From contig CAMDAI010000020.1 in NCBI GenBank assembly GCA_945888585.1, forward strand, positions 1 through 12,707: a stretch of 12,707 nucleotides of DNA, given 5' to 3'. Both the position numbers and the translations under genes were made by a program. Position 1 is the stretch's first letter; the number at the start of each line of letters is the position of its first letter. The notes under the pieces are model-generated. The model did no database searches. It had not been told where the DNA came from and saw only the letters and a program-made list of their open reading frames with translations. Positions 1-6,797 of the stretch are shown piece after piece. Source of the DNA: Rickettsia typhi. Lineage in GTDB: Bacteria; Pseudomonadota; Alphaproteobacteria; Rickettsiales; UBA1997.

Positions 1-792
1 TGGCGGATTAACTCGCAATAATTGTACTATGTTAATTCTAACTCCAACTTTGTAAGAATCTAAAATTTCCTGCAACAAAGATTTAGCTTCTTGCTCAATT
101 ACACCCTTACCATCCGAAAGAGCATCAGCAATCGGTCTCTTAGCAATAACTTCTCTCATTGCACTCTCGGCAGCTTTTCTAATTGCCGTATTTGGATCGG
201 CAACATTAAGAGTAAAATCTTTAATATCACTAATCTGCCATTGCACTTGAAAATCTATATCCACAATATTTTCATCACCGGTAAGCATTAAGCTATAAGA
301 TTGATTTCTCTGCTGAGAAGACTTTAAATTACTGATTGCAACACCAGAACCAAATTGTTCAGTATTAACTGTTGTGACACTTTTTTTTACAATCTTTCCA
401 ATTGGAAAAGGAATATGATAATTAAGACCCGGAGTTGCAATGGAACGAACTTTACCAAAGTATAATACTACCGCATTTTCATCAGGATTAACTTTGTAAA
501 GACCAGAAATTAACCAAAGACCTATAATTATCAATGCAACAATTCCAACCAATGATTTAGGGGTTTTTTCTTGTTTATTAAAAATATTATTGGGAGATTT
601 ATTACCAGAATTTTTATCAAAAAGTTTTTTAAAAAAAGCATCAATTTTTTTAAAAAAATCATCTTCAGATAGAAAATCTTTCTGTCCATTATTGGGCTTC
701 TTATTTTTAGAATCATTTTTATCATTATAAGGACCCCAAGGACCATCCTGAGAATTGATGAGATTCTTAATAGTGTTAAATGTACTATTCAT
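1..792 (-). CDS. hflK: HflK, membrane protease regulatory subunit (N-terminal 264 residues, partial)
   Basis: HflK is an SPFH/prohibitin-family protein that, with HflC, forms a large membrane complex around the FtsH protease and limits its access to substrates. The reading frame is open from ATG at 792 to the left window edge, so only the N-terminal 264 codons are seen. Visible features are the family's GPWGP motif (residues 17-21), a low-complexity Lys/Asn/Phe-rich cytoplasmic stretch (about 22-78), one transmembrane helix (about 80-98), and then the start of the SPFH domain with VNPDENAVVLYFGKV (101-115), PGLNYHIPFP, and VDIDFQVQWQI. The C-terminal part and any hflC partner would lie beyond position 1. 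The stretch encoding residues 22-78 has several A/T homopolymers but no frame break. Transcription is divergent from mrp. Identification rests on recognised family motifs and is very secure. Confidence 0.95.
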   Translation of the reverse strand, partial: MNSTFNTIKNLINSQDGPWGPYNDKNDSKNKKPNNGQKDFLSEDDFFKKIDAFFKKLFDKNSGNKSPNNIFNKQEKTPKSLVGIVALIIIGLWLISGLYKVNPDENAVVLYFGKVRSIATPGLNYHIPFPIGKIVKKSVTTVNTEQFGSGVAISNLKSSQQRNQSYSLMLTGDENIVDIDFQVQWQISDIKDFTLNVADPNTAIRKAAESAMREVIAKRPIADALSDGKGVIEQEAKSLLQEILDSYKVGVRINIVQLLRVNPP

Positions 793-898
793 TATATATT
801 TTGATTTTGATGATTTATGGCTATAAAGTGAACTAAAAACAATAACTAATTTAGCCATGAAAAATATAGTTAGAAAACTTATTTTTACAAGACCAAAA

Positions 899-1990
899 AT
901 GGAAAAAGAAATAAGCAAAATCTTAGAAAAGATTGACATTAATGATTTATGTTCATCAAGTCAAAATATCAGCTTGATTAATTCTGGAGCTGTATTAAAA
1001 ATCAATATTAAAGATAATCAAGCTCAGCTTTTAATAGATGCTGGCATATTAGGAATTGACAAAAAAAATCTCGAAGCTTTAGAAAAAAAAATTATAGACC
1101 AAATCAAAAATTCCAAAATAGAATTAATTTCAACTAATATTTTATTTACCTCCGATACTCCTCTCAAAAATAATTACAATAGTTTAAAACATCAAAAAGA
1201 AACAAAACCAAACATTCCAAACGCTCTTCCAAATATAAAAAGAATCATTGCTATTGCTTCTGGTAAGGGCGGAGTTGGTAAATCAACTCTGGCAGTAAAT
1301 ATTGCAATTTCTTTAAAGAAAATTGGGTTCAAAGTTGGATTAGTTGATGCCGACATCTATGGCCCATCAATCACTCATATGATGAATTTATCCGGTAAAC
1401 CTGAGTTAGAAGGAAATTTAATGATACCAATCAATAGTTATGGAATTGATTGTATGTCAATTGCCTCATTAACTGAAAGCGCTCAAGCTTTAGCATGGCG
1501 CGGACCGATGGTCACCAAAGCTCTGAATCAATTAATCAATGGAGTAAAATGGAATGATATTGATTATTTAATAATAGATTTGCCTCCAGGAACCGGAGAC
1601 GTTCATTTAAGCATAGCAACTCTTTTACCAATTACCGGAGCGGTTATAATTTCAACTCCAGGCGATGTAGCAATTCTCGATGCCACAAAAGCAATTAATA
1701 TGTTTTCAAAAATTAAAGTTCCTGTACTAGGCGTAGTTCAGAATATGGCTTATATGATTAATGAAAATGGTGAAAAATCTTATATTTTTGGTGAAAATGG
1801 CGCCAAAAAAATGGCTGAAGAAAATAAAGTAAATTTTCTTGGCGATATTGAATTAGACATAAAAATTAGAAAATCCGGCGATGAAAAAATTCCAATAACC
1901 TTTCTAGATCCTAGCTCCAAAACCAGTTTTAACTTTGGTAGAATTGCTGAAAATATAATTGACCAAATTGATCAATTATCAAAATTATAA
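899..1990 (+). CDS. mrp: Mrp/ApbC-family P-loop ATPase, iron-sulfur cluster carrier
   Basis: Mrp/ApbC/NBP35 proteins bind Fe-S clusters at a dimer interface and transfer them to apoproteins in an ATP-dependent way. Numbered from ATG 899, there is an N-terminal DUF59-like/MIP18 region (about 1-90), a deviant Walker A GKGGVGKST (122-130), the switch I-type DADIYGPS (150-157), and Walker B LIIDLPPGTGD (224-234). The usual CxxC that holds the cluster is missing: NMAYMINENGEKSYIFG (282-298) occupies its place, and the only two cysteines (18 and 185) are far apart. Some alphaproteobacterial Mrp proteins are known to lack this motif. An upstream in-frame ATG at 857 adds 14 residues (a basic, Ile/Phe-containing leader) with no family counterpart; ATG 899 gives the typical MEKEISKILEKI opening. 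Neither has a clear ribosome binding site. A weak promoter-like pair, TTGATT at 801 and TATAAA at 822 with a 15-base spacer, lies upstream. The 3' end overlaps ribD by 19 bases. Confidence 0.93.
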   Translation: MEKEISKILEKIDINDLCSSSQNISLINSGAVLKINIKDNQAQLLIDAGILGIDKKNLEALEKKIIDQIKNSKIELISTNILFTSDTPLKNNYNSLKHQKETKPNIPNALPNIKRIIAIASGKGGVGKSTLAVNIAISLKKIGFKVGLVDADIYGPSITHMMNLSGKPELEGNLMIPINSYGIDCMSIASLTESAQALAWRGPMVTKALNQLINGVKWNDIDYLIIDLPPGTGDVHLSIATLLPITGAVIISTPGDVAILDATKAINMFSKIKVPVLGVVQNMAYMINENGEKSYIFGENGAKKMAEENKVNFLGDIELDIKIRKSGDEKIPITFLDPSSKTSFNFGRIAENIIDQIDQLSKL

Positions 1991-3084
1991 ATTGTTACTA
2001 TATCATCTTCTAATTCTTTAACTGCAATTTTAGAGAATTTTTTTGTCATAGAAATTTGGTCTAATTTTAAATCGCCAATTGCTGCAATACCATCATTGCC
2101 TACAATACCAGCACTTCTTATCCAAATTAATTTATCTATTAAATTTTCTTGCAAAAATCTAGTTGCAATCGAATTGCCGCCCTCAACTAACAAATTATTA
2201 ATCTCAAGATCAGCAAGTTTTTTTACCAAATCAGTGAAATCAACCCCTCCTTTAATTTTATCTTCCATACATAAAATAATTCCAATACCTAAATCCAAGA
2301 ATCTTTGATGATTATAATTAGTAGTGGCAATATAAGTTGGGATTAATTTTGCTGATTTTATGATTTTGCTATTTATATCAATATCAAGACTATCACTAAC
2401 AATAATACGCTTTGGAGAATAATGTTCTAAACCAGTAATTCTGCAGTCAAGCATAGGATCATCTTTTTTAACCGTATTGGCTCCAATTAAAATTGCATCA
2501 TTTCTGGCACGAAGTAAGTGAGCATATTCTCTGGATTTAATACCAGTAATCCATTTACTATCAAAATTATAAGTGGCAATTTTTCCATCTAAACTAGTTG
2601 CTAATTTAACACTTATATGAGGTTTTCCAATGGTTTTAATCATGAAAAAACCTCTATTAATTTCTTTAGCTTCTTTTTCTAAAATACCAATTATGACTTC
2701 AATTCCAGCCTTTTTTAATTTTTTAATTCCTAATCCATTAACTCTTTGATCAGGATCAATGACAGCAATCACTACCTTAACGATTCCAGAATCAATTATT
2801 AAATCAACGCATGGTGAAGTTTTGCCAAAATGCGAACATGGTTCTAAAGTTACATACAAAGTAGATCCAATAGAATTTTTTCCGGCTTTTTTTATAGCAA
2901 CCGTTTCAGCATGAGGCCTTCCATTATAAGCAGTTACACCAGTTGCTATTATTTCTTCATTTTTAACCAAAACACAACCAACTGAAGGATTAGATCCAGT
3001 CAAACCAATATTTCTTTTAGAAATATTAATGGCCAAATTCATAAATTTATAATCATTGCTATTCATCAATTGATAATAATCCAT
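1972..3084 (-). CDS. ribD: RibD, bifunctional diaminohydroxyphosphoribosylaminopyrimidine deaminase / 5-amino-6-(5-phosphoribosylamino)uracil reductase
   Basis: RibD carries out two consecutive cytosolic steps of riboflavin biosynthesis: deamination of the pyrimidine made by GTP cyclohydrolase II, then NADPH-dependent reduction of the ribose. Counting from ATG 3084, the N-terminal deaminase domain has the zinc-binding and catalytic HAE (58-60) and PCSHFGKTSPC (82-92, zinc cysteines 83 and 92). The C-terminal reductase domain starts near residue 150 with PHISVKLATSLDGKIAT, continues with SKWITG and an IGANTVKKDDP motif, and ends with LLVEGGNSIATRF. At about 370 residues it matches the usual family length, so both activities are probably intact. 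The frame can be opened at a TTG (3099), ATG 3084 or ATG 3066; 3084 was chosen as the first ATG, and 3066 is almost as plausible. The gene is convergent with mrp, overlapping it by 19 bases. No other rib gene is in view, so it does not sit in a classical rib operon here. Confidence 0.95.
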   Translation of the reverse strand: MDYYQLMNSNDYKFMNLAINISKRNIGLTGSNPSVGCVLVKNEEIIATGVTAYNGRPHAETVAIKKAGKNSIGSTLYVTLEPCSHFGKTSPCVDLIIDSGIVKVVIAVIDPDQRVNGLGIKKLKKAGIEVIIGILEKEAKEINRGFFMIKTIGKPHISVKLATSLDGKIATYNFDSKWITGIKSREYAHLLRARNDAILIGANTVKKDDPMLDCRITGLEHYSPKRIIVSDSLDIDINSKIIKSAKLIPTYIATTNYNHQRFLDLGIGIILCMEDKIKGGVDFTDLVKKLADLEINNLLVEGGNSIATRFLQENLIDKLIWIRSAGIVGNDGIAAIGDLKLDQISMTKKFSKIAVKELEDDIVTIYNFDN

Positions 3085-3224
3085 TACAATCAAGTCCAAA
3101 TTATTAAAGAAAACTATGATCTAACCAAGTCAGATTAGTACTATTCTACATATTTATTGTTTACTTTTGCAAGAAGATGGATTATTACTTAACTAAATTT
3201 ATCTACATAAATTTTATCAAATAA

Positions 3225-3665
3225 ATGTTCAGTTTTTTTAAAAATAATCCAATCAATTCTACATTAATAGCTCTGCTTTTGTGCATTACTACATCGTGTA
3301 GCTCTACATCATCTACACCCTACTCCGATTCAACATCTTATGATTCAGCTAGAAATCCTTATATGAATCAGAATACAAACCAAAATCCATATGGACAACG
3401 TGAAAATCCTCCAATACGACAATCTTCTCCAAATCCCTATATAGGTATCTATGGCATGCCAAATCAATATAGTGGCGGTTATCAACAACAACCTAATTAT
3501 GGAGGAAACTACTATCAACAACCAGCTCCAGCTTCCAGATATTATAGCAATCCATACGAAATGCCAAGTCCACAAAATCCTTACTATGACCAAGATCAAT
3601 ATTATAAACCACCAACTCAATATAACGTTGATGAAAACGCTGCATCTCCAACATTCTTTAGATAA
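3225..3665 (+). CDS. small secreted, possibly lipidated Tyr/Pro/Asn/Gln-rich protein with five NPY motifs
   Basis: I do not recognise a named family. The 146-residue product opens with a short basic start, a hydrophobic stretch (about 12-21) and a Cys at 25 preceded by Thr-Thr-Ser, which resembles a signal peptide with a non-canonical lipobox (the usual Leu/Val/Ile at -3 is Thr). After this it is low-complexity: 19 tyrosines in 146 residues, many Pro, Gln and Asn, and no charged domain. The tripeptide NPY occurs at 44-46, 54-56, 70-72, 109-111 and 118-120, usually followed by a turn-forming or polar residue. Such composition suggests a disordered surface or periplasmic protein. The start ATG 3225 is preceded by A/T-rich sequence without a Shine-Dalgarno. 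A possible sigma70-type pair is TTGTTT (3157-3162) and GATTAT (3180-3185), with a 17-base spacer. It is convergent with the dehydrogenase gene and shares a hairpin with it. Codon choice matches neighbours; two overlapping frames on either strand look like shadows. Confidence 0.75.
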   Translation: MFSFFKNNPINSTLIALLLCITTSCSSTSSTPYSDSTSYDSARNPYMNQNTNQNPYGQRENPPIRQSSPNPYIGIYGMPNQYSGGYQQQPNYGGNYYQQPAPASRYYSNPYEMPSPQNPYYDQDQYYKPPTQYNVDENAASPTFFR

Positions 3666-3667
3666 AA

Positions 3668-3697
3668 GAAATTATAATTTTAATTTATTATAATTTC
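3668..3697. terminator. A/T-rich inverted repeat between convergent genes, possible bidirectional terminator
   Basis: The arms 3668-3678 and 3687-3697 are perfect reverse complements (11 base pairs, one G-C pair at the base) around an 8-base T/A loop. It begins 3 bases after the stop of the NPY-repeat gene and contains the TAA stop of the convergent dehydrogenase gene. The position suits a terminator used from both sides, but the stem is almost all A-T and there is no long U tract, so strength is doubtful. Confidence 0.45.
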
Positions 3698-4641
3698 CCC
3701 TCTTGATGTTTTTTACCAAGAACATCAAGCATATCCTTTACCATTAAATCTAAATCATAACTTGGTTTCCATCCCCATTCATTTCTCGAAGAGCTGTCAT
3801 CAATTGACTCCGGCCAAGAATCGGCAATTTTTTGTCTAAAATCTGGGTTATATTCTACTACAAAATCAGGAATATATTTTTTAATCGCAGCAACTAACTG
3901 GCCAGCAGAAAAACTAATTCCAGCAAAATTAAAATTAGAATGATGTTTAAGAGAAGAAAGTGGCGCTTCAGCTAAAGCAATAGTTCCACGAATTGCATCT
4001 GGCATATACATCATTGGCAACACTGTATTTTCTCTTAAAAAACAAGTATATTTTTTATGCTTGATTGCTTCATAAAAAATCTCTACCGCATAATCGGTAG
4101 TTCCTCCGCCCGGAAGAGTTTTATTACTAATTAAACCTGGATATCTAAGACCTCTAACATCTAAATTAAATTTCTGCACATAATAATCACAAAGGAGTTC
4201 ACCCGCAACTTTAGTTACTCCATACATGGTTTTAGGAAGTAAAATAGTTTCTTGTGGAGTATTTTCTCTTGGGGTTTCCGGGCCAAAAGCGGCAATTGAA
4301 CTTGGGCAAATAATTTGTTTAATTTTTAATTCACGCCCAACTTCTAAAATATTATAAAGACCATTAATATTAACATCCCAGCATAAATTAGGATTTTTCT
4401 CGCCAGCCGCAGAAAGAATCGCCGCCAAATGATAAATCACCTCAATATTATGTTTTTTAACAACTGCTTCAATTCCGTTTTTATCTAAAACATTCAAAAC
4501 TTCAAAAGTATTATATTCTTCAGAAGCAGGCTTTCTCATATCTGAAGCCACTACATTATCATGGCCATATTTAGCTCTAAGAGCAATTACTAATTCCGAA
4601 CCAATTTGCCCAATAGCACCCGTTACCAATATTTTCGTCAT
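3688..4641 (-). CDS. epimerase-type L-threonine 3-dehydrogenase (extended short-chain dehydrogenase)
   Basis: This belongs to the NAD-dependent epimerase/dehydratase-like (GalE-fold) L-threonine dehydrogenases, which oxidise L-threonine to 2-amino-3-ketobutyrate with NAD; this is distinct from the zinc-dependent Tdh of E. coli. The sequence shows the Rossmann motif TGAIGQIG (7-14), the catalytic Ser region PSSIAAFGP (113-121), the YxxxK dyad Tyr140/Lys144 in MYGVTK, and the subfamily blocks RYPGLISNKTLPGGGTTDYA (166-185), LPMMYMPDAIRGT (208-220), and near the C-terminus PDFRQKIADSWPESIDDS and EWGWKPSYDL. At 317 residues it is full length. It starts 27 bases downstream of the trpD stop on the same strand, so the two are probably co-transcribed. 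In other organisms 2-amino-3-ketobutyrate is split by a CoA ligase (Kbl) to glycine and acetyl-CoA; no kbl is visible here. A nucleotide-sugar epimerase is the less likely alternative given the match to the threonine dehydrogenase-specific blocks. Confidence 0.9.
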   Translation of the reverse strand: MTKILVTGAIGQIGSELVIALRAKYGHDNVVASDMRKPASEEYNTFEVLNVLDKNGIEAVVKKHNIEVIYHLAAILSAAGEKNPNLCWDVNINGLYNILEVGRELKIKQIICPSSIAAFGPETPRENTPQETILLPKTMYGVTKVAGELLCDYYVQKFNLDVRGLRYPGLISNKTLPGGGTTDYAVEIFYEAIKHKKYTCFLRENTVLPMMYMPDAIRGTIALAEAPLSSLKHHSNFNFAGISFSAGQLVAAIKKYIPDFVVEYNPDFRQKIADSWPESIDDSSSRNEWGWKPSYDLDLMVKDMLDVLGKKHQEGKL

Positions 4642-4668
4642 ATAATTAAATTTAAATTATTAAGTTAG

Positions 4669-5712
4669 TTATTTAAAATTTTGTAAATTTTCTAATACTT
4701 TAAAAGCTTTGCCACTATTAATTGCCTCTTCAGCCATTTTAATCGCCTCTAATTCGAAAGACAAAGATTTTCCCGAAGTAGTTAAAGCAAGTGCGGCATT
4801 CAAAACAACTATATCATAATAGGCAGATTTATCTCCCTTAAGTAATTCCACTAATTTTATAGCGTTAAATTCGGGAGTTTTGCCCTCTATAAAAGATTTA
4901 TCAACTTTTTTAAACCCATATTTTTCAGGATCAATAATTGTTTCTAATGTTTTTGCCGCCGTCCCCAAAGGAGATTTGGTAAAAATTGTAGAATTGCTAC
5001 TGATAGAAATTTCATCCATTCCATCATCTGCATGAATTGCGCTACAATTGATAGAACCAAAAATACTAGATGCTGCAATTAGACTATTGACTATTTTTCT
5101 ATTGGAGCAGCCAATTAATTGAAATTTTACTTGAGCAGGATTTAAAACTGGCCCTAAATAATTAAAAATAGTTTTTACACCCAGTTCTCTTCTAGCTTGA
5201 GCTACATATTTAAAGGCTGGATGATAAAGAGGAGCAAAAAGAAAAACTAAATTATTTTTTTCTAAACATTCTTCGGCTTTTTCTTTACTTAAATTTATAT
5301 CAATTTTAAGCGCAGAAAAAATATCAGCAGAACCAGAGAGTGATGAAACAGCTTTATTGCCATGTTTAGCAACTGGCACACCACAAGCCGCAACTACAAA
5401 AGCAACTGCGGTAGAAATATTCAAAGTATTTAAACCATCACCACCAGTTCCACAAACATCCATAGTGCCTTTAGGAGCTTTTATTTTTATCATCTTATCT
5501 TTAAACGCTGAAATTGCACCATACAGATAATTAAGATAATTAAGAGAATATTCATTCTGATCAGGATTTTCTATTTTATTAATTTGAATCAAGAAATTCT
5601 TAATATCTTCATTATTAACTAATCCATCAGCAATCATTGCAAAAGCTTTTTTCGCTTCTTCGCGAGAAATTTGACGATTCAGCTCTAAAAATTTCTTAAA
5701 TTCGTTAGACAT
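4669..5712 (-). CDS. trpD: TrpD, anthranilate phosphoribosyltransferase
   Basis: TrpD joins anthranilate to the phosphoribosyl group of PRPP, the second step of tryptophan synthesis. The 347-residue product has the family's N-terminal helical domain and then the PRPP-binding GTGGD (88-92) followed by NTLNIST, the KHGN loop (117-120) followed by SSLSGSAD, the NYLGPVLNPA block (184-193) and the metal-binding Asp-Glu pair (233-234) in HADDGMDEIS. All key residues are present, so it should be active. Start ATG 5712 gives the usual N-terminus; a stretch around 45-75 appears somewhat longer than in typical TrpD proteins. It heads a likely two-gene unit with the threonine dehydrogenase and is divergent from the DUF486 relic, with a 92-base A/T-rich region between. 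No trpA, B, C, E, F or G is nearby. A related phosphoribosyltransferase of the same fold (such as a TrpD2-type nucleic-acid-binding protein) is possible, but motif completeness favours TrpD. Confidence 0.93.
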   Translation of the reverse strand: MSNEFKKFLELNRQISREEAKKAFAMIADGLVNNEDIKNFLIQINKIENPDQNEYSLNYLNYLYGAISAFKDKMIKIKAPKGTMDVCGTGGDGLNTLNISTAVAFVVAACGVPVAKHGNKAVSSLSGSADIFSALKIDINLSKEKAEECLEKNNLVFLFAPLYHPAFKYVAQARRELGVKTIFNYLGPVLNPAQVKFQLIGCSNRKIVNSLIAASSIFGSINCSAIHADDGMDEISISSNSTIFTKSPLGTAAKTLETIIDPEKYGFKKVDKSFIEGKTPEFNAIKLVELLKGDKSAYYDIVVLNAALALTTSGKSLSFELEAIKMAEEAINSGKAFKVLENLQNFK

Positions 5713-5804
5713 TGATGTTAATTAAAATTTTTTTAAAATTGCACCATATTTATAACTAGTAACTTAATTATTTCCAACAATTTATACATCCAGCTTTAAC
5801 AACT

Positions 5805-5957
5805 ATGTCTTTACTTACCATTTCCAATATCTTTATGACCTTTGCTTGGTATGGGCTAGTTTTTTCAATTTTTTATTTGAGAGAAAAAATTAAGTGGAAT
5901 CATTTAGCTGGATTTGCTTTAATTATTGCCGCTACTTTTTTAATTTTTAAGGAATAA
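5805..5957 (+). CDS. internally deleted DUF486 (DMT-superfamily) membrane protein, 50 residues
   Basis: A short intact ORF (ATG 5805, TAA 5955-5957) encodes 50 residues. Residues 3-17, LLTISNIFMTFAWYG, match the conserved N-terminus of DUF486 proteins (small putative drug/metabolite-transporter superfamily members, about 110 residues, usually four membrane helices). Residues 18-50, from LVFSIFYLREK through KWNHLAGFALII to FLIFKE, match the conserved C-terminus. The middle of the family, about 60 residues including the Trp-rich second helix and the QVPANR-like loop, is absent, with the two ends joined in frame. The result would have only two membrane helices. It may be a pseudogene frozen by an in-frame deletion or a functional miniprotein; the intact start, stop and frame leave the second option open. 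It ends 6 bases before the methyltransferase-like gene, so they probably share a transcript. Confidence 0.65.
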   Translation: MSLLTISNIFMTFAWYGLVFSIFYLREKIKWNHLAGFALIIAATFLIFKE

Positions 5958-5963
5958 CAATAT

Positions 5964-6710
5964 ATGTTTTTTTGGAGCAAAAAACCCAGAGAAGATAATG
6001 TCAGAGCCAGAATTGGTAATATTAATATTGACGATGTATATATTCATTTAGCCAACATCATTAAAATTTTTATCGAAGATTACGGCTTCAAAAAATCTTG
6101 TGATTTAGAAATGCCAGTTGATAAAAATGGCAATCCAATTCCACTTTACACCTACCCTGCTATTGAATATTTAAACAATTTTAATTTTGAAAATAAAAAA
6201 ATCTTTGAATTTGGCTCAGGAAATTCTAGCCTATTTTGGCTGACAAAAAATGCCGATGTTACTTCAGTTGAAAATAACCAAGAATGGGTTGATAAGCTAG
6301 AAAACAAGTTAAGAAACTACTCAAATCATCATTACATCATCAGCAAAAATAAAGAAGATTATATAAATTCAATTCTAAATTTTGATGACCAATATTTTGA
6401 TATAATAATTATTGATGGCGGAGAAAACCGCTATTTATGTGCAGAAAACTCAATTAAAAAAATTAAATCAAATGGTCTGATCATCCTTGATAATTCCGAT
6501 TGGTATCCTAATACTGCCGCTTTTTTAAAAGAAAAATTAAATTTTATTCAAATTGATTTTTATGGATTTCGTCCTTCTAAACACAATACTTCGGTAACTT
6601 CAATCTTCTTTAGTCGTGATTTTAATTTTAAGATATCAGGCTTAAAACAACCAAATTATGCTCTTGGCGGCTTTGAACATCATTCATCTTGGGATTCTAA
6701 AAACTCATAA
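5964..6710 (+). CDS. class I SAM-dependent methyltransferase-like protein
   Basis: The 248-residue product has the seven-strand Rossmann pattern of class I methyltransferases. Motif I, FEFGSGNSSLFW (81-92), is the SAM-binding glycine loop; the acidic motif II region is VTSVENNQEW (99-108), where the Glu would bind the ribose of SAM; the motif IV-like DIIIIDGGENR (146-156) and LIILDNSDWYPN (172-183) follow. The pattern PAIEYLNNF before motif I and LDNSDWYPN after motif IV is typical of a group of uncharacterised bacterial methyltransferases, sometimes found near polysaccharide genes. The substrate cannot be told from sequence. There is no signal peptide or membrane helix, so it should be cytosolic. 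ATG 5964 begins 6 bases after the DUF486-derived ORF. The C-terminal tail after residue 220 (ending LGGFEHHSSWDSKNS) is polar and may contribute to substrate binding. Confidence 0.8.
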   Translation: MFFWSKKPREDNVRARIGNINIDDVYIHLANIIKIFIEDYGFKKSCDLEMPVDKNGNPIPLYTYPAIEYLNNFNFENKKIFEFGSGNSSLFWLTKNADVTSVENNQEWVDKLENKLRNYSNHHYIISKNKEDYINSILNFDDQYFDIIIIDGGENRYLCAENSIKKIKSNGLIILDNSDWYPNTAAFLKEKLNFIQIDFYGFRPSKHNTSVTSIFFSRDFNFKISGLKQPNYALGGFEHHSSWDSKNS

Positions 6711-6797
6711 ATCAAAACTCTATAAAATTTACATTGCAAAAGAACCAGATATTACATAGCGTGAAGTTAGTTTTAAAATATTCAATTAATAAATAAA

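Noticed and set aside
91..746. Open frames at 91-291 (+) and 531-746 (-)
   Set aside because: Both lie within the hflK coding sequence in other frames and give low-complexity, A/T-driven peptides; the hflK frame is unbroken and conserved.
2096..2308. Open frame on the + strand within ribD
   Set aside because: It is antisense to the well-conserved ribD reductase domain and matches no family I recognise.
3100..3224. Possible small RNA or tRNA in the ribD/NPY-gene spacer
   Set aside because: No cloverleaf arms or strong hairpin; only a weak CTAA/TTAG inverted repeat near 3121-3138 and a tentative promoter.
3345..3693. Open frames at 3345-3620 (-) and 3451-3693 (+) over the NPY-repeat gene
   Set aside because: Low-complexity sense codons create long frames in other phases; the 3225 frame has a signal-peptide-like start, repeated motif and a hairpin right after its stop, so it is the better gene.
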